In this document: positions 9,050 through 19,359 of the stretch, piece after piece
How positions within the stretch are numbered: position 1 is the stretch's first letter
How the letters are laid out: each line of letters opens with the position of its first letter
Source of the DNA: Symbiodinium natans
Taxonomy: Eukaryota > Sar > Dinophyceae > Suessiales > Symbiodiniaceae
Direction: 5' to 3'
Assembly: GCA_905221605.1 (NCBI GenBank)
Contig: CAJNDS010002228.1
Span: 374,001 to 438,000 of the forward strand
Length of the DNA stretch: 64,000 nucleotides
Notes under the pieces: generated by a model
What the model was told of the DNA's origin: nothing
Database searches by the model: none
Seen by the model: only the letters and a program-made list of their open reading frames with translations
Made by a program: the position numbers and the translations under genes

Positions 9050-10570
9050 GGGCGAGATCGCGATAATATACCGCTTTGCATCCTTTGAGTTCCAGAGGAG
9101 GCATAGGCCAGCCCAGTGGCAGTCCTCAGTTGGAGGGTGTCGGGCATTTTTGGGAAGGTCTCCAACCTGACTTGTTGACTTCCTTCAGTAGTTCATATAG
9201 GCAGAGTATACAGGCCCGCGAGAGAGTAGGGCATTGTCGGGCCTTTTGGGGTCGTTGACAAGATGTACACAGCCCGAAGAGCGGCCTGTCCCTTACATCC
9301 TCCCTTTCTGTTGTAGCTAGTTTTATGAGATGCTGAGGGTTGCCTGCTACTTGTAGCTTTTCCAACGGCCTCAGCTCTGGACTTGACGTGAGACTGCCAT
9401 GAGTGAAAGAGTGAACCTGCGCAGAGCCGAAAAGAGATTCTGTTGACTGCCCGATGGCGTGTGAGCTTTCTGTGTTGTGCTGGTGGTATGCAGCATGTGT
9501 GTGGGTGCAACGTCTGCGCGTGGCCTGATAGTTCTGCTTGTTCAGCATGGTGTGAGTATAATCCAACGAGTCGAAGGTGAGAAGGGCGTCTTGGACCTGA
9601 TGAAGAAGGCAGGTTGCGCTTTTGTTCAACAAGGCATCCCTGGCTTGCCCCTGGCTGAAATCCTAAACCCCCAACCCCCAAATCCGGTGCCCAAGGATTT
9701 CAGGGTTTAGGGTTTAGGGTTTCTAGGGTTTAGGGCTTTCAGTCAGATCCGGGCAGAATCTCTCCAAGGATTTCAGCCAGCGACCCCCCGAGGGTTTGTT
9801 ACCCCGGTGCCGGTTCGTAACCGCTAACTGGACCCCCGAAGAGCAGGGCCCTTAAAAGGATTGGGCCTCTATTTTGAATTCGGATAACTCGGTTCTTTGG
9901 CCGCCCTTTGTGGAGCCTTTTTAGGGGAAGTTTTCAGGTTGAAGAGGTTCGGCTCGAAACGCTGGATAAGTTGAAGGGGCTCGGCTCGAAACTGTGGCTA
10001 TGTGCCCAAAACGGCTTAAAGCAGTTCAAGTTGAAGAGGTAAATTCAATGAAGAGAAGATATAGATGACACAGAAAGATGAGATTATGTTCAATTTCTCA
10101 TGAAGTCGTGGCTCCTTTAAAGGATGTAGATTTAGTAGGGGGAGCGGCACCGGGGCAACCATCGGCACTTCTCTTGACCTTGCACCCAAGGATTGTCCCT
10201 GAGTGTTGGGGCCTGTTTTGGGGCCCAGGTGGTTTCCTGTACCTGAAGCGACATGCGGATGGTGTTTGTATGCAGCATGTGCGGGTGTCACGTCTTCACG
10301 TGGCCTGATAGTCCTACTTGTTCAGCATGGTGTGAGTATATCACAGTATATCCAAAGAGTGGAAGGTGAGAAGGGCGTCTTGGACCTGATGAAGAAGGCA
10401 GGTTGCGCTTTTGTTCAACAAGATCGCCGAACAGTTCTTGCCAGAGCAGGTGCATATAAGTATCATGGGGACCGGACTGGCGAATGCTTCGAGGCTTCGA
10501 ATGACCGCTTCAGCTGCTATAGTCCCAGGCCGCGCCCTTGCAACTCGCACCCCGCGCCCTCGCGACTATC
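9050..10570 (+). repeat. Intergenic region with two partial spacer copies
   Basis: 9477-9635 and 10200-10425 each resemble the second half of the array spacer (the block with GTCTGCGCGTGGCCTGATAG and CAGCATGGTGTG) and share a variant (..GAAGGGCGTCTTGGACCTGATGAAGAAGG..) not found in copies 1-2. Between them lie a short telomere-like block (about 9700-9740) and 350 bp with no recognisable feature. The leader block resumes near 10425 and runs into copy 3. Confidence 0.6.
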
Positions 10571-11167
10571 ATGGCCCGCCCCGTGCTGTTGCCCTTCGTT
10601 GCCGCGCTGGCTGCCTTCTACGGTGCCGCAAGCTTCGTGGGCTCCTTTAGCGGCAGCCGCGCCTGCAGCCGCGTGCCCGCGCGAGTGAGCGCAGAGTACC
10701 TGGAGCGCTGCGGCCCCAAGGACTCGGACGTGCCCTTCGGCAGCGCCAGTGCCACGGGACCTGGTGCCACCGTGGAGTTCAAGAAGCGGCCTTTCGGCAT
10801 CCTGCGCTACCAGCCGGGCCAGGGCGGAAAGGGAGCCATGGCTATGGAGATCATCCCCAAGTCCAGGTACCCCGGTGATCCTCAGGGACAGGCCTTCGCG
10901 GCAGGTGTGCAGAGCGGATGGGTGGTCGCCTCCATCAACGGCCAGGACATGCTCAACGAGGATTTCGGCAAGATCATGGATATGTTGGACGATGAGGTTG
11001 CTGATCCTCGCTTCTCCAAGTCGACTGCTTTGGCTCTTGAGAAGCAGGGTGGGCGTTTGGCCGAGCCTGTCGAGGCCCCACTCTCCGTGGTATTCAACTC
11101 CATCCCAGGCTACACCTACAAGGGCGCTGCGCTGACAGAGGACGGCCAGGACGGCTTCGCGCGCTGA
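10571..11167 (+). CDS. Signal-peptide/PDZ-like protein, tandem copy 3
   Basis: 198 aa, identical to copies 1-2 except Ile for Val in NSIPGY; a few silent changes (for example AAGCGGCCT for AAGCGACCT, GAGGTTGCT for GAGGTGGCT). It restarts the array to the right of gene A. The downstream unit (11179-12582) is 1404 bp, shorter than units 1-2. Confidence 0.85.
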   Translation: MARPVLLPFVAALAAFYGAASFVGSFSGSRACSRVPARVSAEYLERCGPKDSDVPFGSASATGPGATVEFKKRPFGILRYQPGQGGKGAMAMEIIPKSRYPGDPQGQAFAAGVQSGWVVASINGQDMLNEDFGKIMDMLDDEVADPRFSKSTALALEKQGGRLAEPVEAPLSVVFNSIPGYTYKGAALTEDGQDGFAR

Positions 11168-11974
11168 GCAGCTTCGCCCGTATATCTTTTTCACTCTAAG
11201 TCGCACATACAGAAAGCAGGAGGCTGCCAGCAATTTAAACGGCATGACTTCCAGCAATTATCCTCCAGCATCTCTGCCGAAGGCTCAAAGACATGTATAC
11301 TCTTGTAACTCTTGTGCCACCGCATAAAAATGCCGGTTCCGTGCCAGCGCCAAGCAGACTGTTTGTTACGTTCTGTTCGCCCTGATTCCCTGCCAGGTTT
11401 GGCCAAGCACATTGGCGGTCTCTTTCTGCTTCTCGGCCTGCGATTGCGACTCCTTCTAGGCAAGTCCTGGACCTGCTATGACAGCCGACTTCCAGCAGAA
11501 AGCTCTTTCCTGCCACGTCCGACATGAGGCAGCTGCAGGGGCTTGGAGGGCAGGGCATTTTAGGGTTGAGAGGTCGAGGGCGCTGCGTTGAGGATTTTTA
11601 GATATTTTTAGTGGTCCCTGAGTGTTTTGAGGGCCAGGTGGTTCCCTGTACCTGCAGCGACATGCGGATTGTGCTTGTATGCAGCTCAAATTCTCAAGGA
11701 GCATGTGCGGGTGCCAAGTCTGCGCGTGGCCTGATAGTTCTGCTTGTTCAGCATGGTGTGCGTATGCCAGGCAGCATCTTTGACCTGATCATGATGAAGC
11801 AGGCACGATGCGATTTTGTTCACAAGATCGCCGAACAGTTCTTACAGGAGCAGGTGTATATAAGTATCATGGGGACCGGACTGGCGAATGCTTCGAGGCT
11901 TCGAATGACCGCTTCAGCTGCTATAGTCCCAGGCCGCGCCCTTGCAACTCGCACCCCGCGCCCTCGCGACTATC

Positions 11975-12571
11975 ATGGCCCGCCCCGTGCTGTTGCCCTT
12001 CGTTGCCGCGCTGGCTGCCTTCTACGGTGCCGCAAGCTTCGTGGGCTCCTTTAGCGGCAGCCGCGCCTGCAGCCGCGTGCCCGCGCGAGTGAGCGCAGAG
12101 TACCTGGAGCGCTGCGGCCCCAAGGACTCGGACGTGCCCTTCGGCAGCGCCAGTGCCACGGGACCTGGTGCCACCGTGGAGTTCAAGAAGCGGCCTTTCG
12201 GCATCCTGCGCTACCAGCCGGGCCAGGGCGGAAAGGGAGCCATGGCTATGGAGATCATCCCCAAGTCCAGGTACCCCGGTGATCCTCAGGGACAGGCCTT
12301 CGCGGCAGGTGTGCAGAGCGGATGGGTGGTCGCCTCCATCAACGGCCAGGACATGCTCAACGAGGATTTCGGCAAGATCATGGACATGTTGGACGATGAG
12401 GTGGCTGATCCTCGCTTCTCCAAGTCGACTGCTTTGGCTCTTGAGAAGCAGGGTGGGCGTTTGGCCGAGCCTGTCGAGGCCCCACTCTCCGTGGTATTCA
12501 ACTCCATCCCAGGCTACACCTACAAGGGCGCTGCGCTGACAGAGGACGGCCAGGACGGCTTCGCGCGCTGA
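11975..12571 (+). CDS. Signal-peptide/PDZ-like protein, tandem copy 4
   Basis: 198 aa, same protein as copy 3. The spacer before it (11179-11974) matches that before copy 5 almost throughout, including an AAATTCTCAAGGAGC block missing from units 1-2, so copies 3-5 form a separate homogenised block. Confidence 0.85.
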   Translation: MARPVLLPFVAALAAFYGAASFVGSFSGSRACSRVPARVSAEYLERCGPKDSDVPFGSASATGPGATVEFKKRPFGILRYQPGQGGKGAMAMEIIPKSRYPGDPQGQAFAAGVQSGWVVASINGQDMLNEDFGKIMDMLDDEVADPRFSKSTALALEKQGGRLAEPVEAPLSVVFNSIPGYTYKGAALTEDGQDGFAR

Positions 12572-13383
12572 GCAGCTTCGCCCGTATATCTTTTTCACTC
12601 TAAGTCGCACATACAGAAAGCAGGAGGCTGCCAGCAATTTAAACGGCATGACTTCCAGCAATTATCCTCCAGCATCTCTGCCGAAGGCTCAAAGACATGT
12701 ATACTCTTGTAACTCTTGTGCCACCGCATAAAAATGCCGGTTCCGTGCCAGCGCCAAGCAGACTGTTTGTTGCGTTCTGTTCGCCCTGATTCCCTGCCAG
12801 GTTTGGCCAAGCACATTGGCGGTCTCTTTCTGCTTCTCGGCCTGCGATTGCGACTCCTTCTAGGCAAGTCCTGGACCTGCTATGACAGCCGACTTCCAGC
12901 AGAAAGCTCTTTCCTGCCACGTCCGACGTGAGGCAGCTGCAGAGGCTTGGAGGGCAGGGCATTTTAGGGTTGAGAGGTTGAGGGCGCTGCGTTGAGGATT
13001 TCTAGATATTTTTAGTGGTCCCTGAGTGTTTTGAGGGCCAGGTGGTTCCCTGTACCTGCAGCGACATGCGGATTGTGCTTGTATGCAGCTCAAATTCTCA
13101 AGGAGCATGTGCGGGTGCCAAGTCTGCGCGTGGCCTGATAGTTCTGCTTGTTCAGCATGGTGTGCGTATGCCAGGCAGCATCTTTGACCTGATCATGATG
13201 AAGCAGGCACGATGCGATTTTGTTCCCAAGATCACCGAACAGTTCTTGCCAGAGCAAGTGCATATAAGTATCTTGGGGACTGGACTGGCGAATGCTTCTA
13301 AGCAAGGCTTCGAATGACCGCTTCAGCTGCTATAGTCCCAGGCCGCGCCCTTGCAACTCGCACCCCGCGCCCTCGCGACTATC

Positions 13384-13980
13384 ATGGCCCGCCCCGTGCT
13401 GTTGCCCTTCGTTGCCGCGCTGGCTGCCTTCTACGGTGCCGCAAGCTTCGTGGGCTCCTTTAGCGGCAGCCGCGCCTGCAGCCGCGTGCCCGCGCGAGTG
13501 AGCGCAGAGTACCTGGAGCGCTGCGGCCCCAAGGACTCGGACGTGCCCTTCGGCAGCGCCAGTGCCACGGGACCTGGTGCCACCGTGGAGTTCAAGAAGC
13601 GGCCTTTCGGCATCCTGCGCTACCAGCCGGGCCAGGGCGGAAAGGGAGCCATGGCTATGGAGATCATCCCCAAGTCCAGGTACCCCGGTGATCCTCAGGG
13701 ACAGGCCTTCGCGGCAGGTGTGCAGAGCGGATGGGTGGTCGCCTCCATCAACGGCCAGGACATGCTCAACGAGGATTTCGGCAAGATCATGGACATGTTG
13801 GACGATGAGGTGGCTGATCCTCGCTTCTCCAAGTCGACTGCTTTGGCTCTTGAGAAGCAGGGTGGGCGTTTGGCCGAGCCTGTCGAGGCCCCACTCTCCG
13901 TGGTATTCAACTCCATCCCAGGCTACACCTACAAGGGCGCTGCGCTGACAGAGGACGGCCAGGACGGCTTCGCGCGCTGA
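13384..13980 (+). CDS. Signal-peptide/PDZ-like protein, tandem copy 5 (last in array)
   Basis: 198 aa, same protein as copies 3-4. Unit 12583-13991 is 1409 bp. After the gene the spacer continues to about 14120, then drifts away from the consensus (14120-14290 is recognisable but diverged), which marks the right edge of the array. Confidence 0.85.
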   Translation: MARPVLLPFVAALAAFYGAASFVGSFSGSRACSRVPARVSAEYLERCGPKDSDVPFGSASATGPGATVEFKKRPFGILRYQPGQGGKGAMAMEIIPKSRYPGDPQGQAFAAGVQSGWVVASINGQDMLNEDFGKIMDMLDDEVADPRFSKSTALALEKQGGRLAEPVEAPLSVVFNSIPGYTYKGAALTEDGQDGFAR

Positions 13981-14289
13981 GCAGCTTCGCCCGTATATCT
14001 TTTTCACTCTAAGTCGCACATACAGAAAGCAGGAGGCTGCCAGCAATTTAAACGGCATGACTTCCAGCAATTATCCTCCAGCATCTCTGCCGAAGGCTCA
14101 AAGACATGTATACTTGTAACTCTTGTGCCACGGCAAAAAAAAACTGATGCCTTTTTTAAGCCGCTGCCGAGCAGACTGTAATTTGTTGTGTTCTGTTCTG
14201 CCTTGAATTTCCTGCCAGGTTTGGCCAAGAATCCTGGCGGCCTCTTTCTGCTTCTCGGCCTGCTATTACAAATCTTGGTAGACAAGTTT

Positions 14290-15298
14290 GCTTGTATGGC
14301 AGTAGAACCCTGAACCCCTAAACCCTCAGCGTAGGAGTCTGCATTTTGCATGCTGACCTTCTCATGGCATCAAAGACCTGCCTGCTTGTCGGCTTATTGC
14401 TTAGGTTGCTGGGCCGTTGGGCCAGCTTGTGCAAAAAGGATCCCCCCCCCCCCCCCCGCCCAAGAAAAACACCAAAGCAGTGAGCCCTTCGACAAGAGAC
14501 CTGCAATCCATTTTCCTATTTCAATTCGTAGACTTTCATCATTTCCCCTCGCATTGGCATTGTCAAGTTTCGAATATCATGCGGGGACTAAATTATGTCA
14601 TTTACTCAGCTTATTACGTTTTCACGTTTGTGGTTGCCAGAGTCTGCGGCATCCGCGGTTTCGAGTTTGTATGAGTCACGGCTTCTCCAGACTTACCTCA
14701 CGGCTCGACAGACCAAGCGAGTTGACTCTAAATTCTTAAGCTCCTATCCCGTTCTTATTACCATAATTGCTTCGGTTTACTTACTGTCTACTATTGCCTC
14801 TGAGACCGATGTCTTATCGAAGCCACTGCTAGTACCAGTCACATTATAGGGCCACGGGGAACCTGGCCAAGGTATTGCGCCGTTCAAACCCTGAACCCTA
14901 TATGAACCTTGAAGTTTAGGGTTTAGGGTCCTTTCTGTGGTCCTTGTCACTGTGCAGAACTTGGGCGCCCCAGAAACTCTAAACCCGAAAGGGAAGGATC
15001 CAGGGTTGAGTGTTTGAGCATTTGGGCTTGTACTGTAGGATGCAAATGTTTCTTGGAGATGGTTCGGACCGGAAACCTTGCTAACACTGGCGAGGGGATC
15101 GAGACCAAGAACTGCCATGATGTACAAGTATCGTAGAGGAGCTGGCTGAGCATGTTGCGCCACGTGCTTGTACGTGTTTCATGTTTGTGTCCTTTCGACC
15201 TCTCAATAGTGGTTCAACAGTGCCGAAACATTGTTGCGAGTACAAGGCATCTGCGACCAGCCAGTGAGGACCTGACGTGGGGAGGGGTGATAGGCCAG
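14290..15298. other. Non-coding region with telomere-like scraps
   Basis: Short CCCTGAACCCCTAAACCCT at 14307-14327 and CCCTGAACCCT...TTTAGGGTTTAGGG at 14889-14932, plus a poly-C run at 14442-14456. No open frame here has protein-like composition. Confidence 0.5.
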
Positions 15299-15356
15299 CT
15301 TGCTCATGCAGAACAAAAAGGCCGCAGAAGTGCTGACCAATCAGTTCATCCACGAG
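15299..15356 (+). CDS. Candidate short exon (coiled-coil-like)
   Basis: AG at 15297-15298 and GAG|GT at 15357 enclose 19 codons, LLMQNKKAAEVLTNQFIHE, of helical composition. Member of a series of short plus-strand exons between 15.3 and 26 kb. Assignment to one gene is unproven. Confidence 0.35.
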
Positions 15357-15525
15357 GTTGAAGTACTTCACGAAAAGAGACCCATGGTTGACTCCACACA
15401 CACTCCATTAGCCTTTTACAAAAGCCTGCCGAAGTGTGTGGGTCGGCGTGGGCTGGCCTGCTTCTTTGCAGAGCATGGCGCGCCCGACCAGCTTACCCAC
15501 GACGTGACATACTGAGCAACCACAG

Positions 15526-15646
15526 CTATACTTTGGGATGTTCCCTGTTGTACTAGCAGTCCTTCATAGGTAGTGTAGTGGGGAAATTTCATCACTATAA
15601 TCCCTATGAAGCAGTGTTAGTATGGGGGGAACATCCCAAGCTATAC
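15526..15646. repeat. Hairpin/MITE-like element
   Basis: Left arm (about 15526-15570) and right arm (15603-15646) are imperfect inverted repeats of about 44 bp; the outer ~19 bases (TATACTTTGGGATGTTCCC and its complement) match at 17 positions, and the inner CCTTCATAGG/CCTATGAAG also pair. The 30-bp loop is A/T-rich. No coding potential; no clear target duplication. Confidence 0.5.
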
Positions 15647-16511
15647 TACACAAAAGGGAACGGATGTAGGTCTCGATGTCCAATACGCCACCGTGCCACA
15701 GCAAAGCAGTCAGAGTAGGATGAACAAGGTTCCATGTTGGACTCCGTAGCTGCTGGATTGCATCTTGTCGTCCTCCTTGCAGCGAATTTGACTGACATGT
15801 AAGAAATAGCCGTTTCTGGCCAGGCGCAGGTCCCACGAGATGCGGACTCTTTCTATGTACAGGACTGTCGACAGGTGCGGGCAAGGGTCGGGTTTCGAGG
15901 ATAGCAGCCCAGCTTCTGCACAGACTTGTCTTGCAGAGTTGACCGCCGCAGGTGCAGAACAACACTCATTCGATCCAGACGCTGTCTCTTACCTCGAATT
16001 GTGATAAGGCGACCTTTCGTTTCCCAGACCTGCAATGCTAGACCCCCCAAGCCCATGACCCCAAACCCCCCGAAAGCGTGGCAACTCATTGCACCATGCC
16101 ACACAAAGAGAGCCCTCATCCTCGGATTCAGTGACCGAGGACTGGGCAAATCTCCCGCCTGGTCGGAACGATGGAAGCCCCCTGCTTTGACACATCTTCG
16201 GTTGAGGGGACATATCATATAATATGCGGCTTAGGGCTAGCGATTCTGAAAAGGGATCGCCTGGGCTATAGATGGTGCATCTTGCGAGTCCCAAAAGCGA
16301 TGGCCGTTTCGAAGATCGAGCGCGGTCACACCCCGCGCAGCTGGGCGTGAGATGGATCTTTCGTTTCCGTCCAACATTGTACGACAGGAACCTTAACTGG
16401 AGAACAACCCATGGTTTTTTGCGGGCGCGCCGCCCGCAGGCGCTGCGTTGTTATGCCGAAGCCGCAGAAAGCAAACACACCAATGGTTAAGGGTTTTTTC
16501 CGTTTCTTTCA

Positions 16512-16644
16512 AGGTTCTTGGCTTCGTTGCTCTTGGTATGATGCCCATAAACTGGCATGGATGAAGCTGGAGTTCACTCGTATCGCCGAGGCTGAGAAGG
16601 ATTTCCAGCACTGCCGTAAGATGGTTGACGACGCAGTGCGCCAG
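16512..16644 (+). CDS. Candidate exon, coiled-coil protein
   Basis: After AAG at 16509-16511 the frame reads SWLRCSWYDAHKLAW..., then a charged helix with EFTRIAEAEKDFQHC, ending CAG|GC (GC donor at 16645) in phase 0. The next candidate exon (16816) starts in phase 0. The 115-aa open frame around it contains extra non-coding sequence at both ends. Confidence 0.4.
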
Positions 16645-16815
16645 GCCGGTTATCTGATGCGACGCGGTTGCTGCTTGAAGCTATATACAAGTAAATTTGT
16701 AAATCACGCTGCGACACTTAAGTTCACTACGGACCAAGCCTGCCACATCCTGCCGTAGCAGTCTTGGAGCTATCGCAACAGGTTGCATGTTTCCACGGCA
16801 TCCCTCTCCTGCGAG

Positions 16816-16949
16816 GCTTCGGAGACGAAGGCGATCTTAGCCCGAATCCGGGAGCATCAGCACCAGGCGCAAAACACAGCCGAGCGCAACAACCGCCGGA
16901 TGATGTGGCCCAGCAGCACACGAAGTCAACTCTGCAGTCCTGCCACCAG
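16816..16949 (+). CDS. Candidate exon, coiled-coil protein
   Basis: AG at 16814-16815, then ASETKAILARIREHQHQAQ..., strongly helical with heptad-like spacing, ending in phase 2 at CCAG|GT (16950). The next candidate exon at 17841 begins in phase 2, so the three exons can be joined without breaking the frame. Confidence 0.45.
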
Positions 16950-17345
16950 GTAGGGCCAGGTAGGGCGTGGGGATATGTCATTCCCGATCATCTTTTCCCT
17001 TAGGTCCAAAGAAGTTCGAATCGAGGAATGCTCTTACAAGGAGTCTTTTTTAGAGGCTTCCAAGCGCCAATCTAGGCCAGTCCTGCCAACTCTTTAAATA
17101 ACAGTTATAGAGTTCTTAAGGGAGGTTCAAAGGGGTTAGGTACCTAGAGTGAAACCTCAGGGAACCTCAGGGAACCTTAGGGAGCCTTAGGGAGGATTAG
17201 GGAGTACTGCGGAGTATTAGGGAACCTTGGGTTACATACCCCCCTTGAACCCCCCCCCCCTTTAAGAACCCTATAAGACAGGGGCTGGATCAGCTCCGTG
17301 GGGCTGTTGCGATGCTCAGTCCACAGCCCGATGCCATCCCTAGCA

Positions 17346-17392
17346 CTCCATTTAAGGTTTAGGGTTTAGGGTTTAGGGTTTAGGGTTTAGGG
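17346..17392 (+). repeat. Interstitial telomere-like repeats
   Basis: About six TTTAGGG units, perfect. Upstream (17150-17230) is a separate 9-11-bp tandem repeat of the form GGGAACCTTA. Downstream (17585-17640) is a (GGAG)n/(GA)n microsatellite. Confidence 0.8.
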
Positions 17393-17840
17393 TACAAGGT
17401 ACCAAAAGCTCTCGGACAATTTGGCCATCACCGCACGAGTGCTGGAGGACGCTGAGTGAAGGGGCGAGGCTAAGTTTACTCGGCGTCACGGCGCGGGAGG
17501 TATTGCAAAGGGAGTACTATAGAGCTTATAAAGCTCATTTTGATCCAGAACACACCCAAATGCAAGGCCAACACATATCATTAGGTTGGAAGGAGGGGAG
17601 GGAGGGAGGGAGGGAGAGAGAGAGAGAGAGAGAGAGAGTGAGAGAAGCAACACCAAAAATGAAAACATGCACGCACTCGCCCCTGTAGCATGACATTCTT
17701 TACTGGGGCTTTGCAAAGGACATGTCTGTACTCAGGCTGTCAGGCCACGCAGGAAATCTAAAGCTCCATGCCGCAGCGATCATATCATAAGATAACTCTA
17801 AGAGAACCCTTCTAGAATCAGCCCCAGGCCAGCCGTAAAG

Positions 17841-17925
17841 CATCGCCCTGGCTGCCCAGGACGTGGTGAGGCGCTTCACCGCCGAGGAGCGCCGACGTGT
17901 GGGCGGCAGCGGTGGGGTCTTTGAG
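17841..17925 (+). CDS. Candidate exon, charged helix
   Basis: Starts in phase 2 after AAAG (17837-17840) and reads IALAAQDVVRRFTAEERRR..., then a Gly-rich end GGSGGVFE before GAG|GC at 17926 (GC donor), phase 0. Fits by phase after the 16816-16949 exon. Confidence 0.4.
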
Positions 17926-18074
17926 GCTGGCACTGTGGCGGAGGGTGGAGGCCTTTGAGTGTTGCTCTTTTGGGATGTTGCATGGGCCCAAAGGTGTCAA
18001 AATATTAAACCCTAAGGGGGGGGGGGGGAGGGGGAGGTTTTGAGTCCAAAGGAGGGTTGCGCCGCGGCCAGGCC

Positions 18075-18257
18075 CCGGGCATCGCCGCGGCAGATGTCGC
18101 CGGGGGCAACGACCAGAAGCCCCTTCTTTCCACGGGAGATCAGATGGAGCTTCGGATCACACGAGGGGGGCCTCCCCATCTGGGAGCCCAGCGGAGGTGG
18201 GTTCCAGGGTCATTTCTCGTGTGGTCTGGTCCTCGAGAGAATGCAGCTCGAAAGGGG
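18075..18257 (+). CDS. Candidate exon, Ala/Gly-rich then mixed
   Basis: CCAG|G acceptor; reads APGIAAADVAGGNDQKPLL followed by STGDQMELRI. Protein-like up to about 18170; the continuation to a possible GT donor at 18258 is less convincing. A poly-G run precedes it (18017-18030). Confidence 0.35.
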
Positions 18258-18546
18258 TAGGTACAGTGTCTTCTAGAACGCGGAACTGCTGAAAAGTAAC
18301 CTTTGCGAACTGTAGCAAGCTTGTGTAGGATCAATCTGTGCGTGGGGAAGCACTCGGTATACCAAGGACACGGCCTTGCAGACCGACAAAGTGCAGACTC
18401 TGCGCAAAGTGGACGAGGACCGGACAACACAGCCTTTACGACCTCAGATGCACAGGGCAATGAATCCTATACTAGGCCATGGCATGCTAGCTTTTTTGTT
18501 TCCATGACACCTTCACCTCTCCAGGACATGCTTTGCCTGCAGCGCA

Positions 18547-18583
18547 TCTACACAGATCTGGCAACTTTGCTCAGTGCCTTAAG
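18547..18583 (+). CDS. Candidate short exon
   Basis: Reads QRIYTDLATLLSALR from about the CAG at 18540-18542 to AAG|GT (GT at 18584). Helical, flanked by acceptor- and donor-like sequence. Short enough to be chance. Confidence 0.25.
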
Positions 18584-19359
18584 GTGAAGGATTCCGAAGT
18601 TTGGGGCCCACTAGCCACTACCTCCTCAGAATGCGCTAAACCGAAGATGCATGCGACTGCCACTCGTGAGTCACTGCAACTCCCAAGTTACAAAGAGCAG
18701 GGAGCTGCTTCAAAGCAAGGCCACAGCCGCTGAAGAGCAAGCCTCCAGCTTTGACACACTGGAGAGTCACATGGCCGGGGCCCCTTACAACTTTTCAGGT
18801 TCTCACGCCAACTTGCAAGGAGTGGATACTTGGGGGCCATGTATTACGGTGTGCTTCAAAGGGGGGAGTTGAAGCTGTGCTCCTGTCTCGAACCCAGGTC
18901 AAACATTTGTGGACTTGTGGATTCCGATTTGTGGACTTGTGGATCCCATCCCATTCACTATATTATGAACAGAATCGTATCGTAGCAAGCTGAACAGAAT
19001 CAGCTAGTTCCTGAAAGGGTCGCTGTGGTGTGGGTGCTGTGTGAGTGCCGAACCCACTTCAGTACGCCACTTCAGTACATCAGGGCCACGGCCCGAAAAA
19101 CAATCCCAACCCTAAGCCACATGGGGCCCTATACATACATGCTCAGGAAGATAGTTCAAAGTGCACTGGAGCGCCTGCATCTACTCAACCTCTCCACGAC
19201 TGTACCCTCGCAGAGGCTCGTGCTTCCGCGGACATCGAACGCGGAAGGGAAGAGATCGAGTACACAGAGAGAGACCAAGCATGAAGCAGACAGGGGGCTT
19301 CGGGTCGAGGGGTATCTTTCACAGATTTTCCACAGATGCGAAGAAGCATAATAAGTAGC

